Assembly (NCBI GenBank): GCA_963696075.1
Contig: CAVOJD010000006.1
Coordinates: forward strand, 868,001 to 932,000
Source: CAJQQK01 sp963696075
GTDB taxonomy: Bacteria; Pseudomonadota; Alphaproteobacteria; Rhizobiales; Hyphomicrobiaceae
Reading direction: 5' to 3'
DNA length: 64,000 nt
Shown piece by piece: positions 1 to 9,458 of this stretch. The position numbers and the translations under genes were made by a program. Under the pieces are notes generated by a model. The model was given only the letters and a program-made list of their open reading frames with translations. It searched no databases and had not been told where the DNA came from. Each line of letters begins with the position of its first letter. Position 1 is the first letter of the stretch.

Positions 1-1
1 C

Positions 2-385
2 GAATACACCATCGCCCCCGACACCGGCGGCGCGGGCACCTTTCGCGGCGGCAATGGCGCGCGCCGCGTCTGGCAGCTTTTGGACGAGGCAGAAGCCACC
101 GGCACATTGTGCATGGAGCGCATGACCTCCCCGCCCTTCGGCCTCGCAGGCGGCGCGGCGGGCGCCGCCGCCACCGTCACGATCCGCACGCCCGATGGCG
201 CGGTCCGCGGCCTGCCGAGCAAGGGCGCCTTCAAAGTGCCGGGTGGTGCCATCGTCGAGATGCTGACACCCGGCTCGGGTGGTTTCGGCGATCCGGCGAA
301 GCGCGACCCGGACGCCATCGCCCGTGACCTCGAGGAAGGTTACGTGACGCCGGAGGGTGTGGCACGCGACTACAAGTCCCGCTAG
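2..385 (+). CDS. Hydantoinase B/oxoprolinase family protein, C-terminal end (5' truncated by window)
   Basis: The reading frame is open from base 2 and ends with TAG at 383-385, so only the last ~127 residues are present. It begins with EYTIAPDTGGAGTFRGGNG, the glycine-rich stretch found near the C-terminus of HyuB-type N-methylhydantoinase, acetophenone carboxylase and 5-oxoprolinase B subunits, and ends with the family-typical GDP..R/DP..A..DL..GYVT..GA/VARDY pattern. These enzymes hydrolyse or carboxylate cyclic amides or ketones together with a HyuA subunit in the cytosol. HyuA would be expected upstream, outside the window. The substrate cannot be told from this fragment. The family call is firm; the specific activity is unknown. 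Confidence 0.85.
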   Translation, partial: EYTIAPDTGGAGTFRGGNGARRVWQLLDEAEATGTLCMERMTSPPFGLAGGAAGAAATVTIRTPDGAVRGLPSKGAFKVPGGAIVEMLTPGSGGFGDPAKRDPDAIARDLEEGYVTPEGVARDYKSR

Positions 386-511
386 GCCCGAGTCTGCTTG
401 GCCACACACGTTTCATCATTCCATGCCAGCGGCTGGGTTTGGTTTGGTGGTTTGTCGCGGGTTGTGGGATTCTACTTCTGATTGATTCTCACGCACGACG
501 GAAAAGTCGCA

Positions 512-1987
512 ATGAGCCTCAGGTTGGCGGTGGCAGTTGTGCTCGTGGCGGGCGCCGGGCTCGCAGCGCTCACCATCGCAGATAGGCCTGGCGATAGGCG
601 CCACCCAGCGGCCCTGCAGGCAGAGCCCGCGCCTGGGCTCGCACCTCGACCGGCACCTGGGCTGGCGCTGGCCAGTTCATCCCCGCGCGAGATCGCGAAG
701 AAACCGGCTGAGCCCGCCCCATCACCCGTGCTGACACCGAAGCTCGCACCAACCGGGATTGTCCCCTCGATCGCACTCGAGGCCTTTCTCGCCCACGACT
801 ATCCAGCCTTCTGGCAACACAAGGCCATCGCTGTCGGCCCCGATGGCGTCTTCGCCGCAGCCTTCCGCGAGCCGGACCCGCAGACCGCAATCGACGTGGC
901 TCAGTCAAAGTGCAAAGAGAAGCTGCGGTGGCATGCCGATCCTGTTCACCGTCGGGCGTCGTGCCGGCCAGTCGCCGTGAACGAAGTGATTGCCTTGCGT
1001 GCGGATCAACAAACGGCAGCACAACCGCAAGCGTCAAAGCCGATCGGTAACGTCGTCCTCACCCGGACAACGGATGCGCCACCGGCCGAGCCATCCGCCG
1101 TGCCATCTGCAAAGTGGACGCTACTGCGCATCAGCGCGTGCGGCGCAAACGCGGATCGGCCCTGGCACAAGAGTTGGCGGGACTTCTTTGCAGCCCATCG
1201 CGTGCCCGAGGCGCATCTTGAGTTGACCGCACCGCCGGGCGCAGCCCGCCCCTGCCCGCGCGACGGTGCCGCATATGATCGCTTCCTGCGCTGGAACCGC
1301 GCACGGCTGAAGTCAGCGCTGGCCCGCGTGCGGGCGGCATCGCCAAAGAGCGCGCGGGAGGTCTTGATCTGGGCCGACGCGGGGGCGGCCGACGTGGTCC
1401 ACGCCACGCCGATCACGTCCCCGGTCCGCGTGATCACGACCAACGCGCCGTGCACCTTGAGCCTGTCGCGCCATTCACTTCTCCCGCCAGCCATCAAGGT
1501 CGCAGCCTTCGTCGCGCGCGCGGATGCCGACCTCGAACGCGCCGCGCGCCGCCGCGCCCAGCCGGGGATCCAGAGAGCCTGCGCCGAGGCGGCAAAGCAG
1601 CGCCCCGGTCTTCAGGTCATCGCCTTGCCGGGCAAGCCCCGCTTTCCCCTGTGGAGCGCGGAGGTCATGGCGAAACTCGCAGCCCTCACGGCGCTGCCGC
1701 CCATCCACCTCACATCCGACCCGTCCGAGCGCCTCGACTTCCTGCCGTTCGAGGCGCACCGCTTCTTTACGAAGGCCTTCTCGCTCCACGCCAGCAACCG
1801 CGCGATGGTCATTTCACGGCACGGTCGCATGTTCGTGGCGGCAGGCCATCGCAGCTCCTCCGATGCCGTCCAGGAAGCGCTCTATCAGTGCCGCAATGTC
1901 GCTGGAGAAAACGGCTTCATCGCCTCCCAAAGCGCGCCCTGCATCCTCTTCGCGATCAACGACAAAGTCGTCTTCCGCGAAACCTGA
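512..1987 (+). CDS. Secreted protein of unknown function with a duplicated Cys-containing domain
   Basis: This 491-residue protein begins with a clear signal peptide (MSLRLAVAVVLVAGAGLAAL), then a Pro/Ala-rich linker. I chose the ATG at 512 over an upstream TTG at 482 because the signal peptide starts there and GGAAAAG lies upstream. Two copies of one domain are visible, at about residues 85-165 and 425-491. Each has the pattern H/N-R/K-A-hydrophobic, G..F.AA, then an alanine-rich helix ending in a Cys (SKCKEK; YQCRNV), then a second Cys in a C-hydrophobic-x-A-V/I-N strand. This fold recurs in alphaproteobacterial secreted proteins. The middle part has no recognised domain. It is followed by hen1 after 119 bases, but no functional link is evident. 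Confidence 0.6.
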   Translation: MSLRLAVAVVLVAGAGLAALTIADRPGDRRHPAALQAEPAPGLAPRPAPGLALASSSPREIAKKPAEPAPSPVLTPKLAPTGIVPSIALEAFLAHDYPAFWQHKAIAVGPDGVFAAAFREPDPQTAIDVAQSKCKEKLRWHADPVHRRASCRPVAVNEVIALRADQQTAAQPQASKPIGNVVLTRTTDAPPAEPSAVPSAKWTLLRISACGANADRPWHKSWRDFFAAHRVPEAHLELTAPPGAARPCPRDGAAYDRFLRWNRARLKSALARVRAASPKSAREVLIWADAGAADVVHATPITSPVRVITTNAPCTLSLSRHSLLPPAIKVAAFVARADADLERAARRRAQPGIQRACAEAAKQRPGLQVIALPGKPRFPLWSAEVMAKLAALTALPPIHLTSDPSERLDFLPFEAHRFFTKAFSLHASNRAMVISRHGRMFVAAGHRSSSDAVQEALYQCRNVAGENGFIASQSAPCILFAINDKVVFRET

Positions 1988-2106
1988 ACGAGGCTCCAAA
2001 GTCGCAGCATTGCTGCCCACTTGCCGGAAAATGCCGCCGCAGGCCTTGCCCTCGGCGCAGGCGCGCCGTAACGCTCAAGACCTTGCTGTAACGGCGATAG
2101 ACCGCA

Positions 2107-3597
2107 ATGCTTCTTGAGATCACATTGAACGCGCCATCGGGCGCTGGCTATGACGCGCGCGACCTCGGGTTTCTTCTCCACAAGAACCCCGACAACGTCC
2201 ACTCGCGCGAGGCAGCCGGCGGCACCGCCTACGTCTTCTTCTCCGAAGCGACGCCCGAGCGGGCAACCGCCGTCCTCCATCTCGACATCGACCCCGTCGC
2301 CCTCGTACGCGGCCGTGGCCAGGGCTCGGAAGGCCTGCTCGACCAGTACGTCAATGACCGTCCCTACACCGCGAATTCGTTTCTCGCCGTTGCCCTCGGC
2401 CGCAGTTTCGGCCAGACGATTTCCGGCAAGTCGAAGGAGCGCCAGGCGCTGGCGGATCGCCCCTTGCCGCTGACCGTGCGCCTCGCCCCTGTCGCAGCCT
2501 CCGGCGGCCTCGAAGTCGCAGAGCGCCTGTTCGCCCCCCTCGGCTACACGATCGCCGCGAAGACGGTCTTTGCTGCAAACGAAGGCGTCCGCCCCCTCCT
2601 CGACCTGACGCTGACGGGTGAGGTGCGCCTGGCTGACGCGCTCAATCACATCTACGTGCTGCTTCCCGTCATCGACAACGACAAGCATTACTGGATCAAC
2701 CGCGACGAGATCGACACGCTGGTCAAGAAGGGCGAAGGCTGGCTCGCCAGCCATCCCGCCAAGGAGTTGATCGCCAGGCGTGCGCTCGGCAATCGCCGCG
2801 AACTGGTTCACGCAGCCCTCGACCGCCTGCTCGAGGCTGATGCCACGGAAGACGAGGGCCCAGCAGACGAGGTCACAGCCGACGTGCCCGTAAGTGAGGC
2901 ATCAGAAGAAACAGCGACCCCCGTTCACGCGAAGGCTGCCGCCGAAGCCGCCCTCGAAAAGCCGCTGCGCCTGCACGACATCCGCCTCGATACCGTGGCC
3001 GGCGAGATCAAGCGCCTCGGCGCATCCAGTGTCCTCGATCTCGGCTGTGGCGAAGGCCGCCTCATCGCGCGCCTGATCAAGGAGCGCGGCCTCAATCGCA
3101 TCGTCGGCGTCGACCCCTCGGTGCGCACGCTCGAGGTCGCAGCCCGCCGCCTCCACCTCAACACTGCCGGCGAAGCGCTGCGCGCGCGCGTCAGCCTGCA
3201 GATGGGCAGCCTCACCTACGGTGACCGCCGCTGGGCGGGCTTCGATGCGGCCTGTCTCGTCGAAGTCATCGAGCACATCGACTTGGCCCGCCTTTCGGCC
3301 CTGGAGCAGTCGCTGTTTGCAGTCGCCCGCCCGCGCCATGTGATCGTCACGACGCCGAACCGCGAATACAACGCCTTGTTCGAGAATATGGCCGCGGACC
3401 AGCTGCGCCACGGCGACCATCGCTTCGAATGGACCCGCGCCGAGTTCCGCGACTGGGCCGAAGGCGTTGCCGCGCGCAATGCCTACGCCGTCAGCTTTGC
3501 GGACCTGGGCCCTGTTGATGCAACCCACGGCGCCCCCTCCCAGATGGCGGTCTTCTCGCCGCCGGACGAGATCGTATCGGGGGAGGCGGGCGCATGA
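2107..3597 (+). CDS. hen1: 3'-terminal RNA ribose 2'-O-methyltransferase Hen1
   Basis: The 496-residue protein has the two-part bacterial Hen1 layout. The N-terminal Hen1-specific domain (about 1-235) starts with MLLEITLNAPSGAGYDARDL and includes the LL.KNP..V..R characteristic stretch. After an acidic linker comes a SAM methyltransferase with VLDLGCGEGRL at about residue 309. The Hen1 metal-site signatures follow: EVIEHID at about 386 and RHGDHRFEW at about 434, giving the Glu/Glu-His/His set that binds Mn2+ in the family, plus TTPNREYN. In characterised systems Hen1 pairs with Pnkp and methylates the 3'-terminal ribose of cleaved RNA before sealing, so that the repaired RNA resists renewed cleavage. 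Its stop overlaps the pnkp start (ATGA), so translation is probably coupled. The ribosome site is weak. Confidence 0.95.
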   Translation: MLLEITLNAPSGAGYDARDLGFLLHKNPDNVHSREAAGGTAYVFFSEATPERATAVLHLDIDPVALVRGRGQGSEGLLDQYVNDRPYTANSFLAVALGRSFGQTISGKSKERQALADRPLPLTVRLAPVAASGGLEVAERLFAPLGYTIAAKTVFAANEGVRPLLDLTLTGEVRLADALNHIYVLLPVIDNDKHYWINRDEIDTLVKKGEGWLASHPAKELIARRALGNRRELVHAALDRLLEADATEDEGPADEVTADVPVSEASEETATPVHAKAAAEAALEKPLRLHDIRLDTVAGEIKRLGASSVLDLGCGEGRLIARLIKERGLNRIVGVDPSVRTLEVAARRLHLNTAGEALRARVSLQMGSLTYGDRRWAGFDAACLVEVIEHIDLARLSALEQSLFAVARPRHVIVTTPNREYNALFENMAADQLRHGDHRFEWTRAEFRDWAEGVAARNAYAVSFADLGPVDATHGAPSQMAVFSPPDEIVSGEAGA

Positions 3598-6144
3598 AGA
3601 TTGCAATTCCCGATTTCGCGCTCGTTGTCCTGATCGGCCCGACCGGCTCCGGCAAATCGAGCTTTGCGCGGAAACATTTTCTGGAAACGGAAATCGTCTC
3701 TTCCGATCAGTGCCGTGCTTTGGTCTCCGATGATGAGACCAGCCAGGACTCGACAGCGGACGCCTTCGACCTGCTGCATCACTGGGCCGGCCTGCGCCTC
3801 AAGCGCCGCAAGCTCACCGTCATCGACGCAACCAGTGTCCAGCGTGCCGATCGCGCCCGCCTTGTTGCGCTTGCCCGCAGGCATCACGCCCTCCCGGTCG
3901 CCCTCGTCCTCGATATCGACCCCGACATCTGTCACGCCCGCAACGAGGGCCGCGCGAACCGGGCCTTCGGCGCGCACGTGCCGCGCAACCATTCCCGCGC
4001 CCTGCGCCGCAGTCTCAAAGGCCTCGGCCGCGAGGGCTTTCGCCACGTCCATGTGATGCGCTCGCCAGAGCACGCAGACGCACTCGAAATCGTCCGCGAG
4101 CCGCTCTGGACCGACTGCCGCAGCGAGCACGGCCCCTTCGACATCATCGGCGACGTTCACGGCTGCTTCGATGAACTGGCCGAATTGATGACCGGCCTCG
4201 GTTACGCAATCGATGACTTCGACCCGGCCGGTGAAGACCTCTTCTCCGCGCGTCATCCGGAAGGGCGCATCGCCTTCTTCGTCGGCGACCTCACCGATCG
4301 CGGCCCCAGAAACGCCGATGTCCTGCGCCTCGTGATGGGGATGTGTGCCGAGGGCAGCGGGCGCTGCGTGATCGGCAATCACGACTTCAAGCTCCACAAA
4401 TGGCTCAAGGGCCGCAAGGTGACGCTGACCCACGGCCTCGACCTGACGGCGGCCGAACTGGAGAACCAAATCCGACGCCTTCCGCGCCACCGCTGCGAAG
4501 TTCATCGACAACCTGCGCTCCCACGCCTGGCTGGCCGGCGGCAGGCTCGTCATCGCCCACGCCGGCCTCAAGGAGGAGATGCACGGACGCGGCTCAGGCG
4601 CGGTGAGGAACTTTGCGATGTTCGGCGAGACCACCGGCGAGGTCGACGAATTCGGCCTGCCCGTGCGCCTCGACTGGGCCCGCAACTATCGCGGCGAAGC
4701 GGAAGTCGTCCACGGCCACACGCCCATGCCCGAGGCGCAATGGCTCAACAATACGCTGTGCATCGATACCGGCTGCTGCTTCGGCAACAAGCTCACCGCG
4801 CTGCGCTGGCCTGAACGTGAAATCGTCTCGGTGGCAGCCCGCCGCGAATACGCCGAGCCGATGAAGCGGCTGGAAAATAACGCCCGCACCGCCCAGCAGG
4901 ATAACGACCGCCTGCTCTATTTCGATGATTTCGCAACCAAGCAGCGCATCGCCCACCGCTTCGGCGGCACCGTCCTGATCCCCGAGGAGAACGCGCTCGC
5001 AGCCCTTGAGGTCATGAGCCGCTTCGCGGTCGATCCGCGCTGGCTGGTCTATCTTCCCCCCACCATGGCCGCCTGCCCGACCGCACCGGAGGGCCCGTTC
5101 CTCGAGCACCCGCGCGAGGCGATCGAGTATTTCAGGGCGCGCGACGTCAGCGAGCTGGTCGTCGAGGAAAAGCACATGGGCTCGCGCGCGTTGCTCGTCG
5201 TCTGCCGTAGCCACGAGGCAGCCGCCGCCCGCTTCGGCGTCGAGGACGGCAAGGCCGGCGTCATCTTTACGCGCACCGGCCGTCCCTTCTTCAACGATGA
5301 CGCCCTCGAAGCCTCCGTCATCGCGCGCCTGGCCGAAGCAGCAGCCAGCGCCGGCCTGTGGGCCGAACTCGAAACCGACTGGCTGCTTCTCGACGCCGAG
5401 ATCATGCCCTGGTCCGCCAAGGCTCAGGACCTGTTGCGCCGCCAGTATTACCCGACCGTCGAAGCGGCCCGGACATCGGCGGCCCTGCTCACCGATGCGC
5501 TCGCGAAAGCGCCGGCCGGCGCTGAACTCGAAATGCTGCGCGCAAAAGCAGCCCACCGCGCCGACGCCGCAGACCGAATGGGCCGCACGATCGACGGGTA
5601 CTGCTGGGAGGCGACGTCGATCGACGACTATCGCATCGCCCCCTTCCACCTGCTCGCAGCCGAAGGCCGCGTGTTCGACGGGGAAACCCATGTCTGGCAC
5701 ATGGAACACGCAGCCCGCCTCGCCGCCGCCGACCCGATCCTGACCGCGACCGGCTGGAGACGCTTTTCGCCCGAGAGCGAAAGCGACGTCACCGAGATCG
5801 TCGACTGGTGGCTGCAACACACAGCGGCCGGCGGCGAAGGGTTTGTCTTCAAGCCGCTCGATTTTCTCATGCGCGGCGAGAAGGGCCTCATTCAGCCCGC
5901 CATGAAGGTGCGCGGGCCGGATTACCTGCGCATCATCTACGGGCCTGAATACGACGCCCCCGCCAACATCGAGCGCCTGCGCCGGCGCGGGCTCGGCCGC
6001 AAGTTCTCGCTGGCCGACCGCGAATTCAAGCTTGGCCTCGAAGGCCTTCACCGCTTCATCGAGAAGAAGCCGCTGGCCCAGGTCCACCAGTGTGCCCTCG
6101 GCGTGCTGGCACTCGAAAGCGAGCCCGTCGACCCTCGCCTGTGA
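3594..6144 (+). CDS. pnkp: Polynucleotide kinase-phosphatase-ligase Pnkp (bacterial RNA repair), frameshifted by one base near 4468-4470
   Basis: Pnkp heals and seals broken RNA. The kinase domain has the P-loop GPTGSGKS at 15-22 with Lys21, Ser22, Asp38 and Arg41, numbered as in Clostridium thermocellum Pnkp. The metallophosphoesterase has GDVHG (Asp187, His189), GDLTDRGP (from Asp232) and GNHD (Asn262, His263). The ligase has EEKHMGSR with the nucleotidyl-accepting Lys at about 526 after frame correction. The frame breaks inside the phosphatase: the upstream frame runs to 4814 as unrelated residues, while the conserved protein continues in the next frame (TKSDAFRATAAKFIDNLRSH, then VIAHAGLKEEMHGRGS). 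Removing one A from the AAA at 4468-4470 restores LENQSDAFRAT and one 849-residue protein, the usual Pnkp length. The context with hen1 is diagnostic. The extra base is either a sequence error or a real inactivating mutation. Confidence 0.93.
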
Positions 6145-6151
6145 TGGTGGC

Positions 6152-6196
6152 CGCCAGCACGGATGGGCCAACACCGATGGGCCAGCACCGATGCGG
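6152..6196. repeat. Short direct repeat (about 15 bp, nearly three copies)
   Basis: The bases after the pnkp stop contain imperfect tandem copies of GATGGGCCARCACC (units starting near 6158, 6173 and 6188). No coding role is apparent. It sits between pnkp and the oxidoreductase gene. Confidence 0.45.
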
Positions 6197-6281
6197 TCGT
6201 CCGCAACGACCCTCTCCCGCGATCGCGCCGAATGGGTTAGATAGCGCCTGAAGAGTTATCCGCCGCCAGGAGCTGTCACCC

Positions 6282-7505
6282 ATGAATGATGCAGAACGCG
6301 CCGGCACCGAATTGCCGCTTCTGTTCACCCCGATCAAGCTCAAGTCCGTGACCGCGCGCAATCGCATCGTCGCCTCCCCGATGTGTCAGTATGCCTCCCA
6401 GGATGGCGCGCCGAATGATTGGCAACTCGCCCACCTCGGCCGTCTCGCAATCGGCGGATGCGGCATTGTCTTCGGCGAGGAGACAGGCGTCGAAGCGCGT
6501 GGGCGCAAGACCTATACCTGCGCCGGCATCTGGGACGATGCGCACATCCCGGCGTATCGCCGCATCAATGATTTCCTGCGCGCCTACGATGCTGTCCCCG
6601 CCATCCAACTCGGCCACGCGGGCCGCAAAGCCTCGTGCCATGATGCGATCAAGAACTGGGTTCCGTTGACGGACGCCGACGCCGCAGACGGCCTGCCGCC
6701 GTGGCAGGCGATCGCCCCGAGCGCCATCCCCCAGACGCCGGACCACCCCGTGCCGAAGGCGATGAGCGAGGAGGACATGGCCGACGTCATCGCAGCCTTC
6801 GCCGCCGCCGCCCGCCGCTCCCTTGCCGCCGGCTACGACATTCTCGAGATCCACGGCGCCCACGGCTACCTGCTGCACCAGTTCCTCTCGCCGCTGACGA
6901 ACACGCGCAACGACGCCTTCGGCGGCCCCCGCGAGAACCGCATGCGCTTTCCCCTCGAGGTGGCGCGTGCGACGCGAGCCGCCTGGCCGGATGACAAGCC
7001 GCTGTTCTATCGGATCTCCGCTGTCGACGGTCAGGGCGGCATGTGGAACATCGAGGATTCGATTTGCTTCGCGCGCGCTCTGAAGGACGAAGGCGTCGAC
7101 ATGATTGATTGTTCATCCGGCGGCATTGTCGGCTCAGCCAGCATGTCGACGGTGCCGCGCCTGCCCGCATTCCAGGTGCCCTTTTCCGAACGCGTCAGGA
7201 ACGAGGCCGGCATTGGCACGATGGCGGTTGGCCTGATCACCGAGGCCCAACAGGCCGAGTCGATCCTGCGCAAGGGCCAGGCCGACCTGATCGCCATCGC
7301 GCGTGAATTGATGTGGTATGCCGATTGGCCCGCCCATGCCGCGAAGGCTTTGGGATTGGACGACCACCGCTTCATGCCCGAGCGCTATGCCCATCGCCTG
7401 CGATTGCGTGATGCCCAGGCCGCCATGCCGATCAATCAACCGACGCCTGAGAACTATGCTGTGCTATCCGAATTGGCGGGAACGCGCGTGAGCGCCGATG
7501 ACTGA
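6282..7505 (+). CDS. NADH:flavin oxidoreductase / old yellow enzyme, YqjM-like
   Basis: This 407-residue protein is an FMN-binding TIM barrel of the old yellow enzyme family. LFTPIKLKSVTARNRIVASP and MCQYAS near the N-terminus are the YqjM/NamA-type signature, with a Cys in the CQY loop that tunes the flavin. IQLGHAGRKAS, EIHGAHGYLLHQFLSP and the NTRNDAFGG loop follow in the expected order. The C-terminal GLI and DLIAIARELM stretches form the phosphate-binding part. It reduces activated C=C bonds with NAD(P)H in the cytosol. The start is supported by AGGAG about 10 bases upstream. It precedes the TRAP operon by 120 bases and may belong to the same catabolic neighbourhood. The physiological substrate cannot be predicted. 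Confidence 0.92.
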   Translation: MNDAERAGTELPLLFTPIKLKSVTARNRIVASPMCQYASQDGAPNDWQLAHLGRLAIGGCGIVFGEETGVEARGRKTYTCAGIWDDAHIPAYRRINDFLRAYDAVPAIQLGHAGRKASCHDAIKNWVPLTDADAADGLPPWQAIAPSAIPQTPDHPVPKAMSEEDMADVIAAFAAAARRSLAAGYDILEIHGAHGYLLHQFLSPLTNTRNDAFGGPRENRMRFPLEVARATRAAWPDDKPLFYRISAVDGQGGMWNIEDSICFARALKDEGVDMIDCSSGGIVGSASMSTVPRLPAFQVPFSERVRNEAGIGTMAVGLITEAQQAESILRKGQADLIAIARELMWYADWPAHAAKALGLDDHRFMPERYAHRLRLRDAQAAMPINQPTPENYAVLSELAGTRVSADD

Positions 7506-7625
7506 TCATCACGCTGGCGTTCGGGTGCTGCTTGCAGGCTGATAAATTTTACGCCAAGCTCTCTTGTACCGGAGTGATGCGCTCACTAAGAGGCGCCGCT
7601 CTCGACTAGTCCAGGGAGGAACTGA

Positions 7626-8651
7626 ATGTCTCGTTTGACAAGTGGCAGCCTTGCGCTTGCCGCCCTTATCGCAGCGTCGGCATCTGTGCCAGCCGTCGCC
7701 GCTGACAACGTAATGAACTTCAACATCTTCGGCCCCAAGCGTGCCGTGACCAAGGGCATCGAGGTGGTGGCTGACGCCGTCAACGAGATGGCCGGTGGCG
7801 CAGCCGAAGTGAAGATCCATTACGGCGCAGCACTTGGCCCCCAGAAGCAGACGCCGGAATCGATCAAGACCAATGGCTACGAAGGTGGCCAGATGTGCGT
7901 CGGTTACTACCCCAACAAGTTCCCGCTGCTGAGCGTGATGGAACTGCCCTTCCTTCTGCCGGTCGACATTCAGGCCCGCGCAAAAGTCGAAACTGCGGTG
8001 TTCAACCATCCCGACATCGTCAAGGAAATGACGACCCGCTGGAACAGCATTTACTTCGCCCCCGCCTTGCTGCCGGCCTATGAGTTCATGGGCAACAAGC
8101 GCATCGCCACAGCCGCCGACATGAAGGGCGTCAAGATGCGCATCTCCGGCCTGAACGCCTCCGCGCTTCAGGAGTTTGGCGCCGTGCCGACGATGGTGAC
8201 GGCACCGGAAGGCTACACCGCCCTCGAGCGCGGCACGATCGACAGCTTCGGCTTCCCGTATTCGTATGCCTTCGGTGCCTACAAGATGTACGAAGTCTCG
8301 AAGTACTCCACCGAAGGCATCGCGATGAGTGGCTTCATGTGCTGGCAGGGCGTCTCCGTTGACTCCTACAACAAGCTGCCGGACAACGTGAAGCAGGCGT
8401 TGCCGGACATTCAGGCCAAGGCGCAGCAGGAAATGATCAAGGCCTACGAAGAGGCGGACAATAAGTGGATTCCGGTCTTCAAGGAGAAGCTTGAGGTCGT
8501 CCAGTTCCCGCCGGAAGAGCGCGCGAAGCTTGCGAACGGTGCATCAAAGTTCTGGGCGAAATGGGCTGACGAACAGGAAGCCAAGGGCCGTCCCGGCAAG
8601 ATGATACTTGAATTCGTGAAAGCAGAAGTCGCCAAGGCGACCGGGAACTAG
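7626..8651 (+). CDS. dctP: TRAP transporter substrate-binding protein, DctP family
   Basis: The 341-residue protein has a Sec signal peptide (SLALAALIAASASVPAVAA) with cleavage near residue 26. The mature part shows the DctP fold: a lobe with ..VVADAVNEMAGGAAEVKIHY, a central PFLLP, the substrate-gripping MKGVKMRISGLNASAL segment that carries the conserved Arg for carboxylate binding, and a C-terminal helix rich in E/K. The strong AGGGAGGA ribosome site lies just upstream of ATG 7626. It is followed by genes for the small and large membrane subunits, making a complete tripartite ATP-independent transporter. The ligand is probably an organic acid, judged from the Arg site and from the neighbouring acid-metabolising enzymes. 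Confidence 0.93.
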   Translation: MSRLTSGSLALAALIAASASVPAVAADNVMNFNIFGPKRAVTKGIEVVADAVNEMAGGAAEVKIHYGAALGPQKQTPESIKTNGYEGGQMCVGYYPNKFPLLSVMELPFLLPVDIQARAKVETAVFNHPDIVKEMTTRWNSIYFAPALLPAYEFMGNKRIATAADMKGVKMRISGLNASALQEFGAVPTMVTAPEGYTALERGTIDSFGFPYSYAFGAYKMYEVSKYSTEGIAMSGFMCWQGVSVDSYNKLPDNVKQALPDIQAKAQQEMIKAYEEADNKWIPVFKEKLEVVQFPPEERAKLANGASKFWAKWADEQEAKGRPGKMILEFVKAEVAKATGN

Positions 8652-8789
8652 CTCCGGTTGCTGCCTGGCGTTACGCGAATGGCGGGCCGGACCAATTGGC
8701 GTCGGCCCGCAGCGTCCCTTTGACTTTCCAGTTGAGCTGACTCAATCCGTCCGGCGCCCCGCGGCTCCGAAGAACGGGAGACATCACGC

Positions 8790-9395
8790 GTGCACGAATT
8801 ACTTACTCTTGCGATCGTCGTTGCAGTAGCGATGGTCATTATCGCGTTCGCTTTGCGCCTGATTGGCCCCGCCGTTCGCATCATTGAAAAGGTCCTGCTG
8901 CTCGGTTCGGTCCTGGTGATACTTGGCGTCATGCTGTTCGTGTGTGCCGAGGTATTGATGCGCTATATGTTCAATGCGCCGATCCCCGGTCACCTCGAAG
9001 GTTCTGAACTCGTTGTCCCGGTAATCGTCTTCCTGGCTTTGTCGTTTACCCAGGCAACCCACGGCCACGTCGGCATGGACCTGCTCGTCGACAACATACC
9101 GCCCGGCGCGCAGCGCATCCTGTCGATCATAACGCTGTTCGCCTCGATCTTCGTATGCGCCGTCGTTGCGTGGTTCAGCTACAAGAATGCCTATCAGCTC
9201 TGGGAGTACGACGACGTCACCATGACGCCGCCCTACTTCAAGACATGGCCGGCTGCCTCCGCAATCCCGCTCGGCTACGCGCTCTGTGCGGTGCGCATGT
9301 ATATCCAGGCCCTTCACCTGATCGCACCAGCGACCTTCCCCGCCTACGAGCCCGAACTGCCTGATCCTGAACACGTGATGGTGGGCAGCGAATGA
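8790..9395 (+). CDS. dctQ: TRAP transporter small permease subunit, DctQ family
   Basis: This 201-residue membrane protein starts with GTG at 8790, preceded by GGGAGA. An extra N-terminal hydrophobic segment (about residues 4-22) comes before the four DctQ helices. Family marks include the conserved E of LFVCAEVLMRYMFNAPIPG, the LEGSELVVPVIVFLALSFTQ helix, HVGMDLLVD and the late FKTWPAASAIPLGYALCAVR segment. DctQ bridges the substrate-binding protein and DctM in the inner membrane. The gene lies 138 bases after dctP and 63 before dctM, consistent with one operon. Confidence 0.9.
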   Translation: MHELLTLAIVVAVAMVIIAFALRLIGPAVRIIEKVLLLGSVLVILGVMLFVCAEVLMRYMFNAPIPGHLEGSELVVPVIVFLALSFTQATHGHVGMDLLVDNIPPGAQRILSIITLFASIFVCAVVAWFSYKNAYQLWEYDDVTMTPPYFKTWPAASAIPLGYALCAVRMYIQALHLIAPATFPAYEPELPDPEHVMVGSE

Positions 9396-9458
9396 ACAGC
9401 TATTCCCCCCCATCATCCGCCCGCCGTCCGCTGACTGGCGCGGTGAAGAGGCACTGAT

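Noticed and set aside
1885..2811. 308-residue minus-strand frame across the hen1 start
   Set aside because: Antisense to the conserved Hen1 N-terminal domain and to the end of the preceding gene; composition is typical of a shadow frame.
4594..6174. 526-residue minus-strand frame opposite pnkp
   Set aside because: It is the antisense shadow of a GC-rich gene. The plus strand has unmistakable ligase motifs, and the minus product has no recognisable domain or ribosome site.
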